Assembly: GCF_034190915.1 (NCBI RefSeq)
Contig: NW_026947686.1
Span: 309,634 to 373,633 of the forward strand
Origin: Cavia porcellus
Lineage: Eukaryota; Chordata; Mammalia; Rodentia; Caviidae
Direction: 5' to 3'
Length of the DNA stretch: 64,000 nt
Position 1 is the first letter of the stretch, and each line of letters begins with the position of its first letter. Below are positions 42,101 through 55,814 of the stretch, one piece after another. The position numbers and the translations under genes are program-made. The notes below the pieces were generated by a model, which saw nothing but the letters and a program-made list of their open reading frames with translations, did not search any database and was not told the origin of the DNA.

Positions 42101-43260
42101 CACAGCACCGTGATATTTTTCTCACTCCTACTAGTGAATCTAATGTAACACACACCCATACAATGCGCACCACCCCGTGATGTTTTTCTCACTCCTACTA
42201 GTGAATGTAATGTAACACACACTCATACAATGCGCACCACCCCGTGATGTTTTTCTCACTCCTACTAGTGAATGTAATGTAACACACACCCATACAATGC
42301 GCACCACCCCGTGATCTTTTTCTCACTCCTAGTAGTGAATGTAACACACACCCATACAATGCGCACCACCCTGTGATGTTTTTCTCACTCCTACTAGTGA
42401 ATGTAATGTAACACACACCCATACAATGCGCACCACCCCGTGATGTTTTTCTCACTCCTACTAGTGAATGTAATGTAACACACACCCATACAATGCGCAC
42501 CACCCCGTGATGTTTTTCTCACTCCTACTAGTGAATCTAATGTAACACACACCCATACAATGCGCACCACCCCGTGATGTTTTTCTCACTCCTACTAGTG
42601 AATCTAATGTAACACACACGCATATAATGCGCACCACCCCGTGATGTTTTTCTCACTCCTACTAGTGAATCTAATGTAACACACACCCATACAATGCGCA
42701 CCACCCCGTGATGTTTTTCTCACTCCTACTAGTGAATGTAATGTAACACACACCCATACAATGCGCACCACCCCGTGATGTTTTTCTCACTCCTACTAGT
42801 GAATGTAATGTAACACACACCCATACAATGCGCACCACCCCGTGATGTTTTTCTCACTCCTACTAGTGAATGTAATGTAACACACATCCATACAATGCGC
42901 ACCACCCCGTGATGTTTTTCTCACTCCTACTAGTGAATGTAATGTAACACACACCCATACAATGCGCACCACCCTGTGATCTTTTTCTCACACCTAGTAG
43001 TGAATGTAACACACACCCATACAATGCGCACCACCCTGTGATGTTTTTCTCACTAATACTAGTAAATGTAATGTAACACACACCCATACAATGCGCACCA
43101 CCCCGTGATGTTTTTCTCACTCCTACTAGTGAATGTAATGTAACACACACCCATACAATGCGCACGACCCCGTGATGTTTTTCTCACTCCTACTAGTGAA
43201 TCTAATGTAACACACACCCATACTATGCGCACCACCCCGTGATGTTTTTATCACTCCTAC
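37690..43260. repeat. Large duplicated segment G, copy 2 (about 5.6 kb)
   Basis: Second copy of 27,150-33,120. In place of the extra cassette of copy 1 it has an additional F-type stretch at 39,796-40,101 with its own 62 bp monomer at 39927. From 40,671 the match is again continuous at offset 10,143. Point differences include AATGTAAGACAC near 41,475, ATGCTCACC near 41,963, ATGCGAACC near 42,030 and ACTCATAC near 42,222, all absent from copy 1. Confidence 0.88.
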
Positions 43261-43902
43261 TAGTGAATCTAATGTAACACACACCCATACAATGCGCACC
43301 ACCCCGTGATGTTTTTCTCACTCCTACTAGTGAATGTAATGTAACACACACCCATACAATGCGCACCACCCCGTGATGTTTTTCTCACTCCTACTAGTGA
43401 ATCTAATGTAACACACACCCATACAATGCGCACCACCCCGTGATGTTTTTCTCACTCCTACTAGTGAATCTAATGTAACACACACGCATATAATGCGCAC
43501 CACCCCGTGATGTTTTTCTCACTCCTACTAGTGAATCTAATGTAACACACACCCATACAATGCGCACCACCCCGTGATGTTTTTCTCACTCCTACTAGTG
43601 AATGTAATGTAACACACACCCATACAATGCGCACCACCCCGTGATGTTTTTCTCACTCCTACTAGTGAATGTAATGTAACACACACCCATACAATGCGCA
43701 CCACCCCGTGATGTTTTTCTCACTCCTACTAGTGAATGTAATGTAACACACATCCATACAATGCGCACCACCCCGTGATGTTTTTCTCACTCCTACTAGT
43801 GAATGTAATGTAACACACACCCATACAATGCGCACCACCCTGTGATCTTTTTCTCACACCTAGTAGTGAATGTAACACACACCCATACAATGCGCACCAC
43901 CC
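41640..43902. repeat. HOR I copy 1: 34 monomers, 2,263 bp
   Basis: 31 x 67 + 3 x 62. Starts in the CCGTTATG of the monomer before TACTAATGTATG (actaatgtat at 41661). Contains ATGCTCACC, ATGCGAACC, AGCACCGTGATA, ACTCATAC, the 62 bp monomers at 42329, 42994 and 43860 (the last shared with the junction), and two 866 bp subunits. Everything repeats 2,263 bp further on. Confidence 0.93.
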
Positions 43903-46300
43903 CGTTATGTTTTTCTCACTCCTACTAATGTATGTAATGTAACACACAGCCATACAATGCGCACCACCCCGTGATGTTTTTCTCACTCCTACTAGTGAAT
44001 GTAATGTAACACACACCCATACAATGCGCACCACCCCGTGATGTTTTTCTCACTCCTACTAGTGAATGTAATGTAACACACACCCATACAATGCGCACCA
44101 CCCCGTGATGTTTTTCTCACTCCTACTAGTGAATCTAATGTAACACACACCCATACAATGCGCACCACCCCGTGATGTTTTTCTCACTCCTACTAGTGAA
44201 TCTAATGTAACACACACCCATACAATGCTCACCACCCCGTGATGTTTTTCTCACTCCTACTAGTGAATCTAATGTAACACACACCCATACAATGCGAACC
44301 ACCCCGTGATGTTTTTCTCACTCCTACTAGTGAATCTAATGTAACACACACCCATACAATGCGCACAGCACCGTGATATTTTTCTCACTCCTACTAGTGA
44401 ATCTAATGTAACACACACCCATACAATGCGCACCACCCCGTGATGTTTTTCTCACTCCTACTAGTGAATGTAATGTAACACACACTCATACAATGCGCAC
44501 CACCCCGTGATGTTTTTCTCACTCCTACTAGTGAATGTAATGTAACACACACCCATACAATGCGCACCACCCCGTGATCTTTTTCTCACTCCTAGTAGTG
44601 AATGTAACACACACCCATACAATGCGCACCACCCTGTGATGTTTTTCTCACTCCTACTAGTGAATGTAATGTAACACACACCCATACAATGCGCACCACC
44701 CCGTGATGTTTTTCTCACTCCTACTAGTGAATGTAATGTAACACACACCCATACAATGCGCACCACCCCGTGATGTTTTTCTCACTCCTACTAGTGAATC
44801 TAATGTAACACACACCCATACAATGCGCACCACCCCGTGATGTTTTTCTCACTCCTACTAGTGAATCTAATGTAACACACACGCATATAATGCGCACCAC
44901 CCCGTGATGTTTTTCTCACTCCTACTAGTGAATCTAATGTAACACACACCCATACAATGCGCACCACCCCGTGATGTTTTTCTCACTCCTACTAGTGAAT
45001 GTAATGTAACACACACCCATACAATGCGCACCACCCCGTGATGTTTTTCTCACTCCTACTAGTGAATGTAATGTAACACACACCCATACAATGCGCACCA
45101 CCCCGTGATGTTTTTCTCACTCCTACTAGTGAATGTAATGTAACACACATCCATACAATGCGCACCACCCCGTGATGTTTTTCTCACTCCTACTAGTGAA
45201 TGTAATGTAACACACACCCATACAATGCGCACCACCCTGTGATCTTTTTCTCACACCTAGTAGTGAATGTAACACACACCCATACAATGCGCACCACCCT
45301 GTGATGTTTTTCTCACTAATACTAGTAAATGTAATGTAACACACACCCATACAATGCGCACCACCCCGTGATGTTTTTCTCACTCCTACTAGTGAATGTA
45401 ATGTAACACACACCCATACAATGCGCACGACCCCGTGATGTTTTTCTCACTCCTACTAGTGAATCTAATGTAACACACACCCATACTATGCGCACCACCC
45501 CGTGATGTTTTTATCACTCCTACTAGTGAATCTAATGTAACACACACCCATACAATGCGCACCACCCCGTGATGTTTTTCTCACTCCTACTAGTGAATGT
45601 AATGTAACACACACCCATACAATGCGCACCACCCCGTGATGTTTTTCTCACTCCTACTAGTGAATCTAATGTAACACACACCCATACAATGCGCACCACC
45701 CCGTGATGTTTTTCTCACTCCTACTAGTGAATCTAATGTAACACACACGCATATAATGCGCACCACCCCGTGATGTTTTTCTCACTCCTACTAGTGAATC
45801 TAATGTAACACACACCCATACAATGCGCACCACCCCGTGATGTTTTTCTCACTCCTACTAGTGAATGTAATGTAACACACACCCATACAATGCGCACCAC
45901 CCCGTGATGTTTTTCTCACTCCTACTAGTGAATGTAATGTAACACACACCCATACAATGCGCACCACCCCGTGATGTTTTTCTCACTCCTACTAGTGAAT
46001 GTAATGTAACACACATCCATACAATGCGCACCACCCCGTGATGTTTTTCTCACTCCTACTAGTGAATGTAATGTAACACACACCCATACAATGCGCACCA
46101 CCCTGTGATCTTTTTCTCACACCTAGTAGTGAATGTAACACACACCCATACAATGCGCACCACCCTGTGATGTTTTTCTCACTAATACTAGTAAATGTAA
46201 TGTAACACACACCCATACAATGCGCACCACCCCGTGATGTTTTTCTCACTCCTACTAGTGAATGTAATGTAACACACACCCATACAATGCGCACGACCCC
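42570..46300. repeat. Four 866 bp (13-monomer) subunits within HOR I
   Basis: CATATAATGC with a preceding CACACG lies at 42621, 43487, 44884 and 45750; spacings 866, 1,397 and 866. The 62 bp monomers at 42994, 43860, 45257 and 46123 follow the same rhythm. 866 equals 12 x 67 + 62. The second subunit of the first pair is cut short by the HOR I junction at 43,860-43,921; the others run on into CACTAATACTAGTAAATG. TACTATGCG near 43,222, 45,485 and 46,348 is private to this group. Confidence 0.9.
43903..46165. repeat. HOR I copy 2: 34 monomers, 2,263 bp
   Basis: Direct tandem copy: actaatgtat at 43924, 62 bp monomers at 44592, 45257 and 46123. The private variants ATGCTCACC, ATGCGAACC and ACTCATAC are shared with copy 1 but not with the G copy 1 ancestor, so this duplication postdates segment G. 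At its end the sequence does not return to CCGTTATG but continues with CCCTGTGATG and CACTAATACTAG, that is, the original 866 bp order. Confidence 0.93.
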
Positions 46301-47430
46301 GTGATGTTTTTCTCACTCCTACTAGTGAATCTAATGTAACACACACCCATACTATGCGCACCACCCCGTGATGTTTTTATCACTCCTACTAGTGAATCTA
46401 ATGTAACACACACCCATACAATGCGCACCACACCGTGATGTTTTTCTCACTCCTACTAGTGAATATAATGTAACACACACCCATACAATGCGCACCACCA
46501 CGTGATGTTTTTCTCACTCCTACTAGTGAATGTAATGTAACACACACCCACACAATGCGCACCACCCCGTGATGTTTTTCTCACTCCTACTAGTGAATCT
46601 AATGTAACACACACACATACAATGCGCACCACCCCGTGATGTTTTTCTCACTCCTACTAGTGAATCTAATGTAACACACACCCATACAATGCGCACCGCC
46701 CCGTGATGTTTTTCTCACTCCTACTAGTGAATGTAATGTAACACACACCCATACAATGCGCACCACCCCGTGATGTTTTTCTCACTCCTACTAGTGAATG
46801 TAATGTAACACACACCCATACAATGCGCACCACCCCGTGATGTTTTTCTCACTCCTACTAGTGAATGTAATGTAACACACACCCATACAATGCGCACCAC
46901 CCCTTGATATTTTTCTCACTCCTACTAGTGAATGTAATGTAACACACATCCATACAATGCGCACCACCCCGTGATGTTTTTCTCACTCCTACTAGTGAAT
47001 GTAATGTAACACACACCCATACAATGCGCACCACCCCGTGATCTTTTTCTCACACCTAGTAGTGAATGTAACACACACCCATACAATGCGCACCACCCTG
47101 TGATGTTTTTCTCACTAATACTAGTAAATGTAATGTAACACACACCCATACAATGCGCACCACCCCGTGATGTTTTTCTCACTCCTACTAGTGAATCTAA
47201 TGTAACACACACCCATACAATGCGCACGACCCCGTGATGTTTTTCTCACTCCTACTAGTGAATCTAATGTAACACACACCCATACAATGCGCACCACCCC
47301 GTGATGTTTTTATCACTCCTACTAGTGAATCTAATGTAACACACACCCATACAATGCGCACCACACCGTGATGTTTTTCTCACTCCTACTAGTGAATCTA
47401 ATGTAACACACACCCATACAATGCGCACCA
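46166..47430. repeat. Displaced copy of duplication H
   Basis: Matches about 32,890-34,160 at offset 13,272 (62 bp monomers 33784 and 47056; CCCCTTGATATTTTTC before both). The 933 bp rhythm is also kept with HOR I: 46123 and 47056 are 933 apart. It contains two CACACC/CACGTG/CACACAATG cassettes, near 46,430-46,555 and 47,360-47,485. Confidence 0.87.
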
Positions 47431-48214
47431 CCACGTGATGTTTTTCTCACTCCTACTAGTGAATGTAATGTAACACACACCCACACAATGCGCACCACCC
47501 CGTGATGTTTTTCTCACTCCTACTAGTGAATCTAATGTAACACACACACATACAATGCGCACCACCCCGTGATGTTTTTCTCACTCCTACTAGTGAATCT
47601 AATGTAACACACACCCATACAATGCGCACCGCCCCGTGATGTTTTTCTCACTCCTACTAGTGAATGTAATGTAACACACACCCATACAATGCGCACCACC
47701 CCGTGATGTTTTTCTCACTCCTACTAGTGAATGTAATGTAACACACACCCATACAATGCGCACCGCCCCGTGATGTTTTTCTCACTCCTACTAGTGAATG
47801 TAATGTAACACACACCCATACAATGCGCACCACCCCGTGATGTTTTTCTCACTCCTACTAGTGAATGTAATGTAACACACACCCATACAATGCGCACCAC
47901 CCCGTGATGTTTTTCTCACTCCTACTAGTGAATGTAATGTAACACACACCCATACAATGCGCACCACCCCGTGATGTTTTTCTCACTCCTACTAGTGAAT
48001 CTAATGTAACACACACCCATACAATGCGCACCACCCCGTGATGTTTTTCTCACTCCTACTAGTGAATGTAATGTAACACACACCCATACAATGCGCACCA
48101 CCCCGTGATGTTTTTCTCACTCCTACTAGTGAATGTAATGTAACACACACCCATACAATGCGCACCACCCCGTGATGTTTTTCTCACTCCTACTAGTGAA
48201 TGTAATGTAACACA
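47431..48214. repeat. Ordinary 67 bp monomers
   Basis: Twelve full-length monomers close to consensus: cassette tail (CACACAATG, ACACACACAT, CACCGCC) followed by near-identical CACCACC monomers, most with G at position 13. The order resembles 34,200-34,980. Nothing else is visible here. Confidence 0.85.
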
Positions 48215-49925
48215 CACCCATACAATGCGCACCACCCCGTGATGTTTTTCTCACTCCTACTAGTGAATCTAATGTAACACACACCCATACAATGCGCACC
48301 ACCCCGTGATGTTTTTCTCACTCCTACTAGTGAATCTAATGTAACACACACCCATACAATGCGCACCGCCCCGTGATGTTTTTCTCACTCCTACTAGTGA
48401 ATCTAATGTAACACACACACATACAATGCGCACCGCCCCGTGATGTTTTTCTCACTCCTACTAGTGAATCTAATGTAACACACACCCATACAATGCGCAC
48501 CACCCCGTGATGTTTTTCTCACTCCTACTAGTGAATCTAATGTAACACACACCCATACAATGCGCACCACCCCGTGATGTTTTTCTCACTCCTACTAGTG
48601 AATCTAATGTAACACACACCCATATAATGCGCACCACCCCGTGATGTTATTCTCACTCCTACTAGTGAATCTAATGTAACACACACCCATACAATGCGCA
48701 CCACACCGTGATGTTTTTCTCACTCCTACTAGTGAATATAATGTAACACACACTCATACAATGCGCACCACCACGTGATGTTTTTCTCACTCCTACTAGT
48801 GAATGTAATGTAACACACACGCACACAATGCGCACCACCCCGTGATGTTTTTCTCCCTCCTACTAGTGAATCTAATGTAACACACACCCACACAATGCGC
48901 ACCACCCCGTGATGTTTTTCTCACTCCTACTAGTGAATGTAATGTAACACACACCCATACAATGCGCACCACCCCGTGATGTTTTTCTCACTGCTACTAG
49001 TGAATGTAATGTAACACACACCCATACAATGCGCACCACCCCGTGATGTTTTTCTCACTCCTACTAGTGAATGTAATGTAACACACACCCATACAATGCG
49101 CACCACCCCGTGATGTTTTTCTCACTCCTACTAGTGAATCTAATGTAACACACACCCATACAATGCGCACCACCCCGTGATGTTTTTCTCACTCCTACTA
49201 GTGAATCTAATGTAACACACACCCATACAATGCGCACCACCCCGTGATGTTTTTCTCACTCCTACTAGTGAATCTAATGTAACACACACCCATACAATGC
49301 GCACCGCCCCGTGATGTTTTTCTCACTCCTACTAGTGAATCTAATGTAACACACACACATACAATGCGCACCGCCCCGTGATGTTTTTCTCACTCCTACT
49401 AGTTAATCTAATGTAACACACACCCATATAATGCGCACCACCCCGTGATGTTTTTCTCACTCCTACTAGTGAATCTAATGTAACACACACCCATACAATG
49501 CGCACCACCCCGTGATGTTTTTCTCACTCCTACTAGTGAATCTAATGTAACACACACCCATATAATGCGCACCACCCCGTGATGTTATTCTCACTCCTAC
49601 TAGTGAATCTAATGTAACACACACCCATACAATGCGCACCACACCGTGATGTTTTTCTCACTCCTACTAGTGAATATAATGTAACACACACTCATACAAT
49701 GCGCACCACCACGTGATGTTTTTCTCACTCCTACTAGTGAATGTAATGTAACACACACGCACACAATGCGCACCACCCCGTGATGTTTTTCTCCCTCCTA
49801 CTAGTGAATCTAATGTAACACACACCCACACAATGCGCACCACCCCGTGATGTTTTTCTCACTCCTACTAGTGAATGTAATGTAACACACACCCATACAA
49901 TGCGCACCACCCCGTGATGTTTTTC
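48215..49925. repeat. 14-monomer (938 bp) tandem duplication J
   Basis: Offset 938 (14 x 67): CACCGCC then ACACACACAT-CACCGCC (about 48,360-48,430 and 49,295-49,365), CATATAATGC with GTTATTCTC (48621 and 49559), ACTCATAC with CACGTG, GCACACAATG (48821 and 49759), and TTCTCCCTCC. Copy 2 has the private TTAATCTAATG with CATATAATG near 49,405-49,430. The match ends at 49,929 where copy 1 has CACTGCT and copy 2 CACTCCT. Confidence 0.9.
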
Positions 49926-52600
49926 TCACTCCTACTAGTGAATCTAATGTAACACACACCCATACAATGCGCACCACCCCGTGATGTTTTTCTCACTCCT
50001 ACTAGTGAATGTAATGTAACACACACCCATACAATGCTCACCACCCCGTGATGTTTTTCTCACTCCTACTAGTGAATCTAATGTAACACACACCCATACA
50101 ATGCGCACCACCCCGTGATGTTTTTCTCACTCCTACTAGTGAATCTAATGTAACACACACCCATACAATGCGCACCACACCGTGATGTTTTTCTCACTCC
50201 TACTAGTGAATCTAATGTAACACACACCCATACAATGCGCACCACCCCGTGATGTTTTTCTCACTCCTACTAGTGAATGTAATGTAACACACACCCATAC
50301 AATGCGCACCACCCCGTGATGTTTTTCTCACTCCTACTAGTGAATGTAATGTAACACACACCCATACAATGCGCACCACCCCGTGATCTTTTTCTCACAC
50401 CTAGTAGTGAATGTAACACACACCCATACAATGCGCACCACCCCGTGATGTTTTTCTCACTCCTACTAGTGAATGTAATGTAACACACACCCATACAATG
50501 CGCACCACCCCGTGATGTTTTTCTCACTCCTACTAGTGAATGTAATGTAACACATACCCATACAATGCGCACCACCCCGTGATGTTTTTCTCACTCCTAC
50601 TAGTGAATCTAATGTAACACACACCCATACAATGCGCACCACCCCGTGATGTTTTTCTCACTCCTACTAGTGAATCTAATGTAACACACACCCATATAAT
50701 GCGCACCACCCCGTGATGTTTTTCTCACTCCTACTAGTGAATCTAATGTAACACACACCAATACAATGCGCACCACACCGTGATGTTTTTCTCACTCCTA
50801 CTAGTGAATGTAATGTAACACACACCCATACAATGCGCACCACCACGTGATGTTTTTCTCACTCCTACTAGTGAATCTAATGTAACACACACCCACACAA
50901 TGCGCACCACCCCGTGATGTTTTTCTCACTCCTACTAGTGTATGTAATGTAACACACTGCCATACAATGCGCACCACCCCGTGATGTTTTTCTCACTCCT
51001 ACTAGTGAATGTAATGTAACACACACCCACACAATGCGCACCACCCCGTGATGTTTTTCTCACTCCTACTAGTGAATGTAATGTAACACACACCCATACA
51101 ATGCGCACCACCCCGTGATGTTTTTCTCACTCCTACTAGTGAATCTAATGTAACACACACCCATACAATGCGCACCACCCCGTGATGTTTTTCTCACTCC
51201 TACTAGTGAATCTAATGTAACACACACCCATACAATGCTCACCACCCCGTGATGTTTTTCTCACTCCTACTAGTGAATCTAATGTAACACACACCCATAC
51301 AATGCGCACCACCCCGTGATGTTTTTCTCACTCCTACTAGTGAATCTAATGTAACACACACCCATACAATGCGCACCACCCCGTGATGTTTTTCTCACTC
51401 CTACTAGTGAATCTAATGTAACACACACCCATACAATGCGCACCACCCCGTGATGTTTTTCTCACTCCTACTAGTGAATGTAATGTAACACACACCCATA
51501 CAATGCGCACCACCCCGTGATGTTTTTCTCACTCCTACTAGTGAATGTAATGTAACACACACCCATACAATGCGCACCACCCCGTGATGTTTTTCTCACT
51601 CCTACTAGTGAATGTAATGTAACACACACCCATACAATGCGCACCACCCCGTGATGTTTTTCTCACTCCTACTAGTGAATGTAATGTAACACACACCCAT
51701 ACAATGCGCACCACCCCGTGATGTTTTTCTCACTCCTACTAGTGAATGTAATGTAACACACACCCATACAATGCGCACCACCCCGTGATGTTTTTCTCAC
51801 TCCTAGTAGTGAATGTAACACACACCCATACAATGCGCACAACCCTGTGATGTTTTTCTCACTCCTACTAGTGAATGTAATGTAACATACACCCATACAA
51901 TGCGCACCACCCCGTGATGTTTTTCTCACTCCTACTAGTCAATCTAATGTAACACACACCAATACAATGCGCACCACACCGTGATGTTTTTCTCACTCCT
52001 ACTAGTGAATATAATGTAACACACACCCATACAATGCGCACCACCACGTGATGTTTTTCTCACTCCTACTAGTGAATGTAATGTAACACACACCCACACA
52101 ATGCGCACCACCCCGTGATGTTTTTCTCACTCCTACTAGTGAATCTAATGTAACACACACCCATACAATGCGCACCACCCCGTGATGTTTTTCTCACTCC
52201 TACTAGTGAATGTAATGTAACACACACCCATACAATGCGCACCACCCCGTGATGTTTTTCTCACTCCTACTAGTGAATCTAATGTAACACACACCCATAC
52301 AATGCGCACCACCCCGTGATGTTTTTCTCACTCCTACTAGTGAATCTAAGGTAACACACACCCATACAATGCGCACCACCCCGTGATGTTTTTCTCACTC
52401 CTACTAGTGAATCTAATGTAACACACACCCATACAATGCGCACCACCCCGTGATGATTTTCTCACTCCTACTAGTGAATGTAATGTAACACACACCCATA
52501 CAAGGCGCACCACCCCGTGTTTTTCTCACTCCTACTAGTGAATGTAATGTAACACACACCCATACAAGGCGCACCACCACGTGATGTTTTTCTCCCACCT
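49926..52600. repeat. Mixed zone K
   Basis: About 40 monomers with no full duplication I could place. It holds two shuffled pieces of the CACACC/CACGTG/CACACAATG cassette (about 50,770-50,900 and 51,970-52,100), both starting with a CACCAATAC variant near 50,758 and 51,958; the last two 62 bp monomers of the window (50401 and 51803); a private GTGTATG with CACTGCCATAC near 50,940-50,960; and at its right end ACAAGGCGC monomers near 52,500-52,570. It forms the border to the next subfamily. Confidence 0.8.
52468..52531. repeat. 64 bp monomer (3 bp deletion)
   Basis: CCCCGTGTTTTTCTC replaces CCCCGTGATGTTTTTCTC, a loss of three bases at the GTGATG repeat, explained by slippage between the two TG-containing triplets. 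It also carries ACAAGGCGC. It is the only 64 bp unit and the last length variant before the window end. Confidence 0.95.
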
Positions 52601-55149
52601 ACTAGTGAATGTAATGTAACACACACCCATACAATGCGCACCACCCCGTGATGTTTTTCTCACTCCTACTAGTGAGTCTAATGTAACACACACCCATACA
52701 ATGCGCACCACCCCGTGATGTTTTTCTCACTCCTACTAGTGAATCTAATGTAACACACACCCATACAATGCGCACCACCCCGTGATGTTTTTCTCACTCC
52801 TACTAGTGAATGTAATGTAACACACACCCATACAATGCGCACCACCCCGTGATGTTTTTCTCACTGCTACTAGTGAATCTAATGTAACACACACCCATAC
52901 AATGCGCACCACCCCGTGATGTTTTTCTCACTGCTACTAGTGAATCTAATGTAACACACACCCATACAATGCGCACCACCCCGTGATGTTTTTCTCAGTG
53001 CTACTAGTGAATCTAATGTAACACACACCCATACAATGCGCACCACCCCGTGATGTTTTTCTCACTGCTACTAGTGAATCTAATGTAACACACACCCATA
53101 CAATGCGCACCACCCCGTGATGTTTTTCTCACTGCTACTAGTGAATCTAATGTAACACACACCCATACAATGCGCACCACCCCGTGATGTTTTTCTCACT
53201 GCTACTAGTGAATGTAATGTAACACACACCCATACAATGCGCACCACGCCGTGATGTTTTTCTCACTGCTACTAGTGAATGTAATGTAACACACACCCAT
53301 AAAATGCGCACCACCCCGTGATGTTTTTCTCACTGCTACTAGTGAATGTAATGTAACACACACCCATACAATGCGCACCACCCCGTGATGTTTTTCTCAC
53401 TACTACTAGTGAATGTAATGTAACACACACCCATACAATGCGCGCCACCCCGTGATGTTTTTCTCACTGCTACTAGTGAATGTAATGTAACACACACCCA
53501 TACAATGCGCACCACCCGGTGATGTTTTTCTCACTCCTACTAGTGAATCTAATGTAACACACACCCATACAATGCGCACCACCCCGTGATGTTTTTCTCA
53601 CTCCTACTAGTGAATGTAATGTAACACACACCCATACAATGCGCACCACCCCGTGATGTTTTTCTCACTCCTACTAGTGAATCTAATGTAACACACACCC
53701 ATACAATGCGCACCACCCCGTGATGTTTTTCTCACTCCTACTAGTGAATCTAATGTAACACACACCCATACAATGCGCACCACCCCGTGATGTTTTTCTC
53801 ACTCCTACTAGAGAATGTAATGTAACACACACGCATACAATGCGCACCACCCCGTGATGTTTTTCTCACTCCTACTAGTGAATGTAATGTAACACACACC
53901 CATACAATGCGCACCACCCCGTGATGTTTTTCTCACTCCTACTAGTGAATCTAATGTAACACACACCCATACAATGCGCACCACCCCGTGATGTTTTTCT
54001 CACTCCTACTAGTGAATCTAATGTAACAAACACCCATACAATGCGCACCACCCCGTGATGTTTTTCTCACTCCTACTAGTGAATCTAATGTAACACACAC
54101 CCATACAATGCGCACCACCCCGTGATGTTTTTCTCACTCCTACTAGTGAATGTAATGTAACACACTCCCATACAATGCGCACCACCCCGTGATGTTTTTC
54201 TCACTCCTACTAGTGAATGTAATGTAACACACACCCATACAATGCGCACCACCCCGTGATGTATTTCTCACTCCTACTAGTGAATGTAATGTAACACACA
54301 CCCATACAATGCGCACCACCCCGTGAAGTTTTTCTCACTCCTACTAGTGAATGTAATGTAACACACACCCATACAATGCGCACCACCCCATGATGTTTTT
54401 CTCACTCCTTCTAGTGAATGTAATGTAACACACACCCATACAATGCGGACCACCCCGTGATGTTTTTCTCACTCCTACTAGTGAATGTAATGTAACACAC
54501 ACCCTTACAATGCGCACCACCCCGTGATGTTTTTCTCACTGCTACTAGTGTATGTAATGTAACACACACCCATACAATGCGCACCACCCCGTGATGTTTT
54601 TCTCACTGCTACTAGTGAATCTAATGTAACACACACCCATACAATGCGCACCACCCCGTGATGTTTTTCTCACTGCTACTAGTGAATGTAATGTAACACA
54701 CACCCATACAATGCGCACCACCCCGTGATGTTTTTCTCACTGCTACTAGTGAATGTAATGTAACACACACCCATACAATGCGCACCACCCGGTGATGTTT
54801 TTCTCACTCCTACTAGTGAATCTAATGTAACACACACCCATACAATGCGCACCACCCCGTGATGTTTTTCTCACTCCTACTAGTGAATGTAATGTAACAC
54901 ACACCCATACAATGCGCACCACCCCGTGATGTTTTTCTCACTGCTACTAGTGAATGTAATGTAACACACACCCATACAATGCGCACCACACCGTGATGTT
55001 TTTCTCACTGCTACTAGTGAATGTAATGTAACACACACCCATACAATGCGCACCACCCCGTGATGTTTTTCTCACTGCTACTAGTGAATCTAATGTAACA
55101 CACACCCATACAATGCGCACCACCCCGTGATGTTTTTCTCACTCCTACT

Positions 55150-55690
55150 AGTGAATGTAATGTAACACACACCCATACAATGCGCACCACCCCGTGATGT
55201 TTTTCTCAGTGCTACTAGTGAATCTAATGTAACACACACCCATGCAACGCGCACCACCCCGTGATGTTTTTCTCACTGCTACTAGTGAATGTAATGTAAC
55301 ACACACCCATACAATGCGCACCACCCCGTGATGTTTTTCTCACTGCTACTAGTGAATCTAATGTAACACACACCCATACAATGCGCACCACCCCGTGATG
55401 TTTTTCTCACTCCTACTAGTGAATGTAATGTAACACACACCCATACAATGCGCACCACCCCGTGATGTTTTTCTCAGTGCTACTAGTGAATCTAATGTAA
55501 CACACACCGATGCAACGCGCACCACCCCGTGATGTTTTTCTCACTGCTACTAGTGAATGTAATGTAACACACACCCATACAATGCGCACCACCCCGTGAT
55601 GTTTTTCTCACTGCTACTAGTGAATGTAATGTAACACACACCCATACAATGCGCACCACCCCGTGATGTTTTTCTCACTGCTACTAGTGA
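55150..55690. repeat. Four-monomer (268 bp) tandem duplication
   Basis: CATGCAACGCGC at 55241 and GATGCAACGCGC at 55509 lie 268 bp (4 x 67) apart, both after CTCAGTGCTACTAG and before two G67 monomers. The second has a private CACCGATG. This is the shortest multi-monomer duplication recognised in the window. Confidence 0.9.
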
Positions 55691-55814
55691 ATGTAATGTA
55701 ACACACACCCATACAATGCGCACCACCCGGTGATGTTTTTCTCACTCCTACTAGTGAATCTAATGTAACACACACCCATACAATGCGCACCACCCCGTGA
55801 TGTTTTTCTCACTC

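Larger units (their letters stand above)
21571..51864. repeat. 62 bp monomers, right group (24 copies)
   Basis: Starts: 21571, 23442, 24308, 26179, 28250, 29115, 30650, 32186, 32851, 33784, 36861, 38732, 39597, 39927, 40793, 42329, 42994, 43860, 44592, 45257, 46123, 47056, 50401, 51803. All begin CTAGTAGTG, so this group looks like one lineage spread by block duplication. Those at 32851, 33784, 42994, 43860, 45257, 46123, 47056 and 50401 follow CTCACAC; the rest follow CTCACTC. None occurs after 51,864. Confidence 0.95.

Noticed and set aside
6436..52598. About fifty minus-strand open frames of 61-164 codons as genes
   Set aside because: All are read-through of the same repeat in rotating frames, overlap each other in different frames, have stops fixed by the TAG in ACTAGT, mostly use GTG starts, and differ between copies at positions that change amino acids freely. 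No domain, signal peptide or codon bias is seen.
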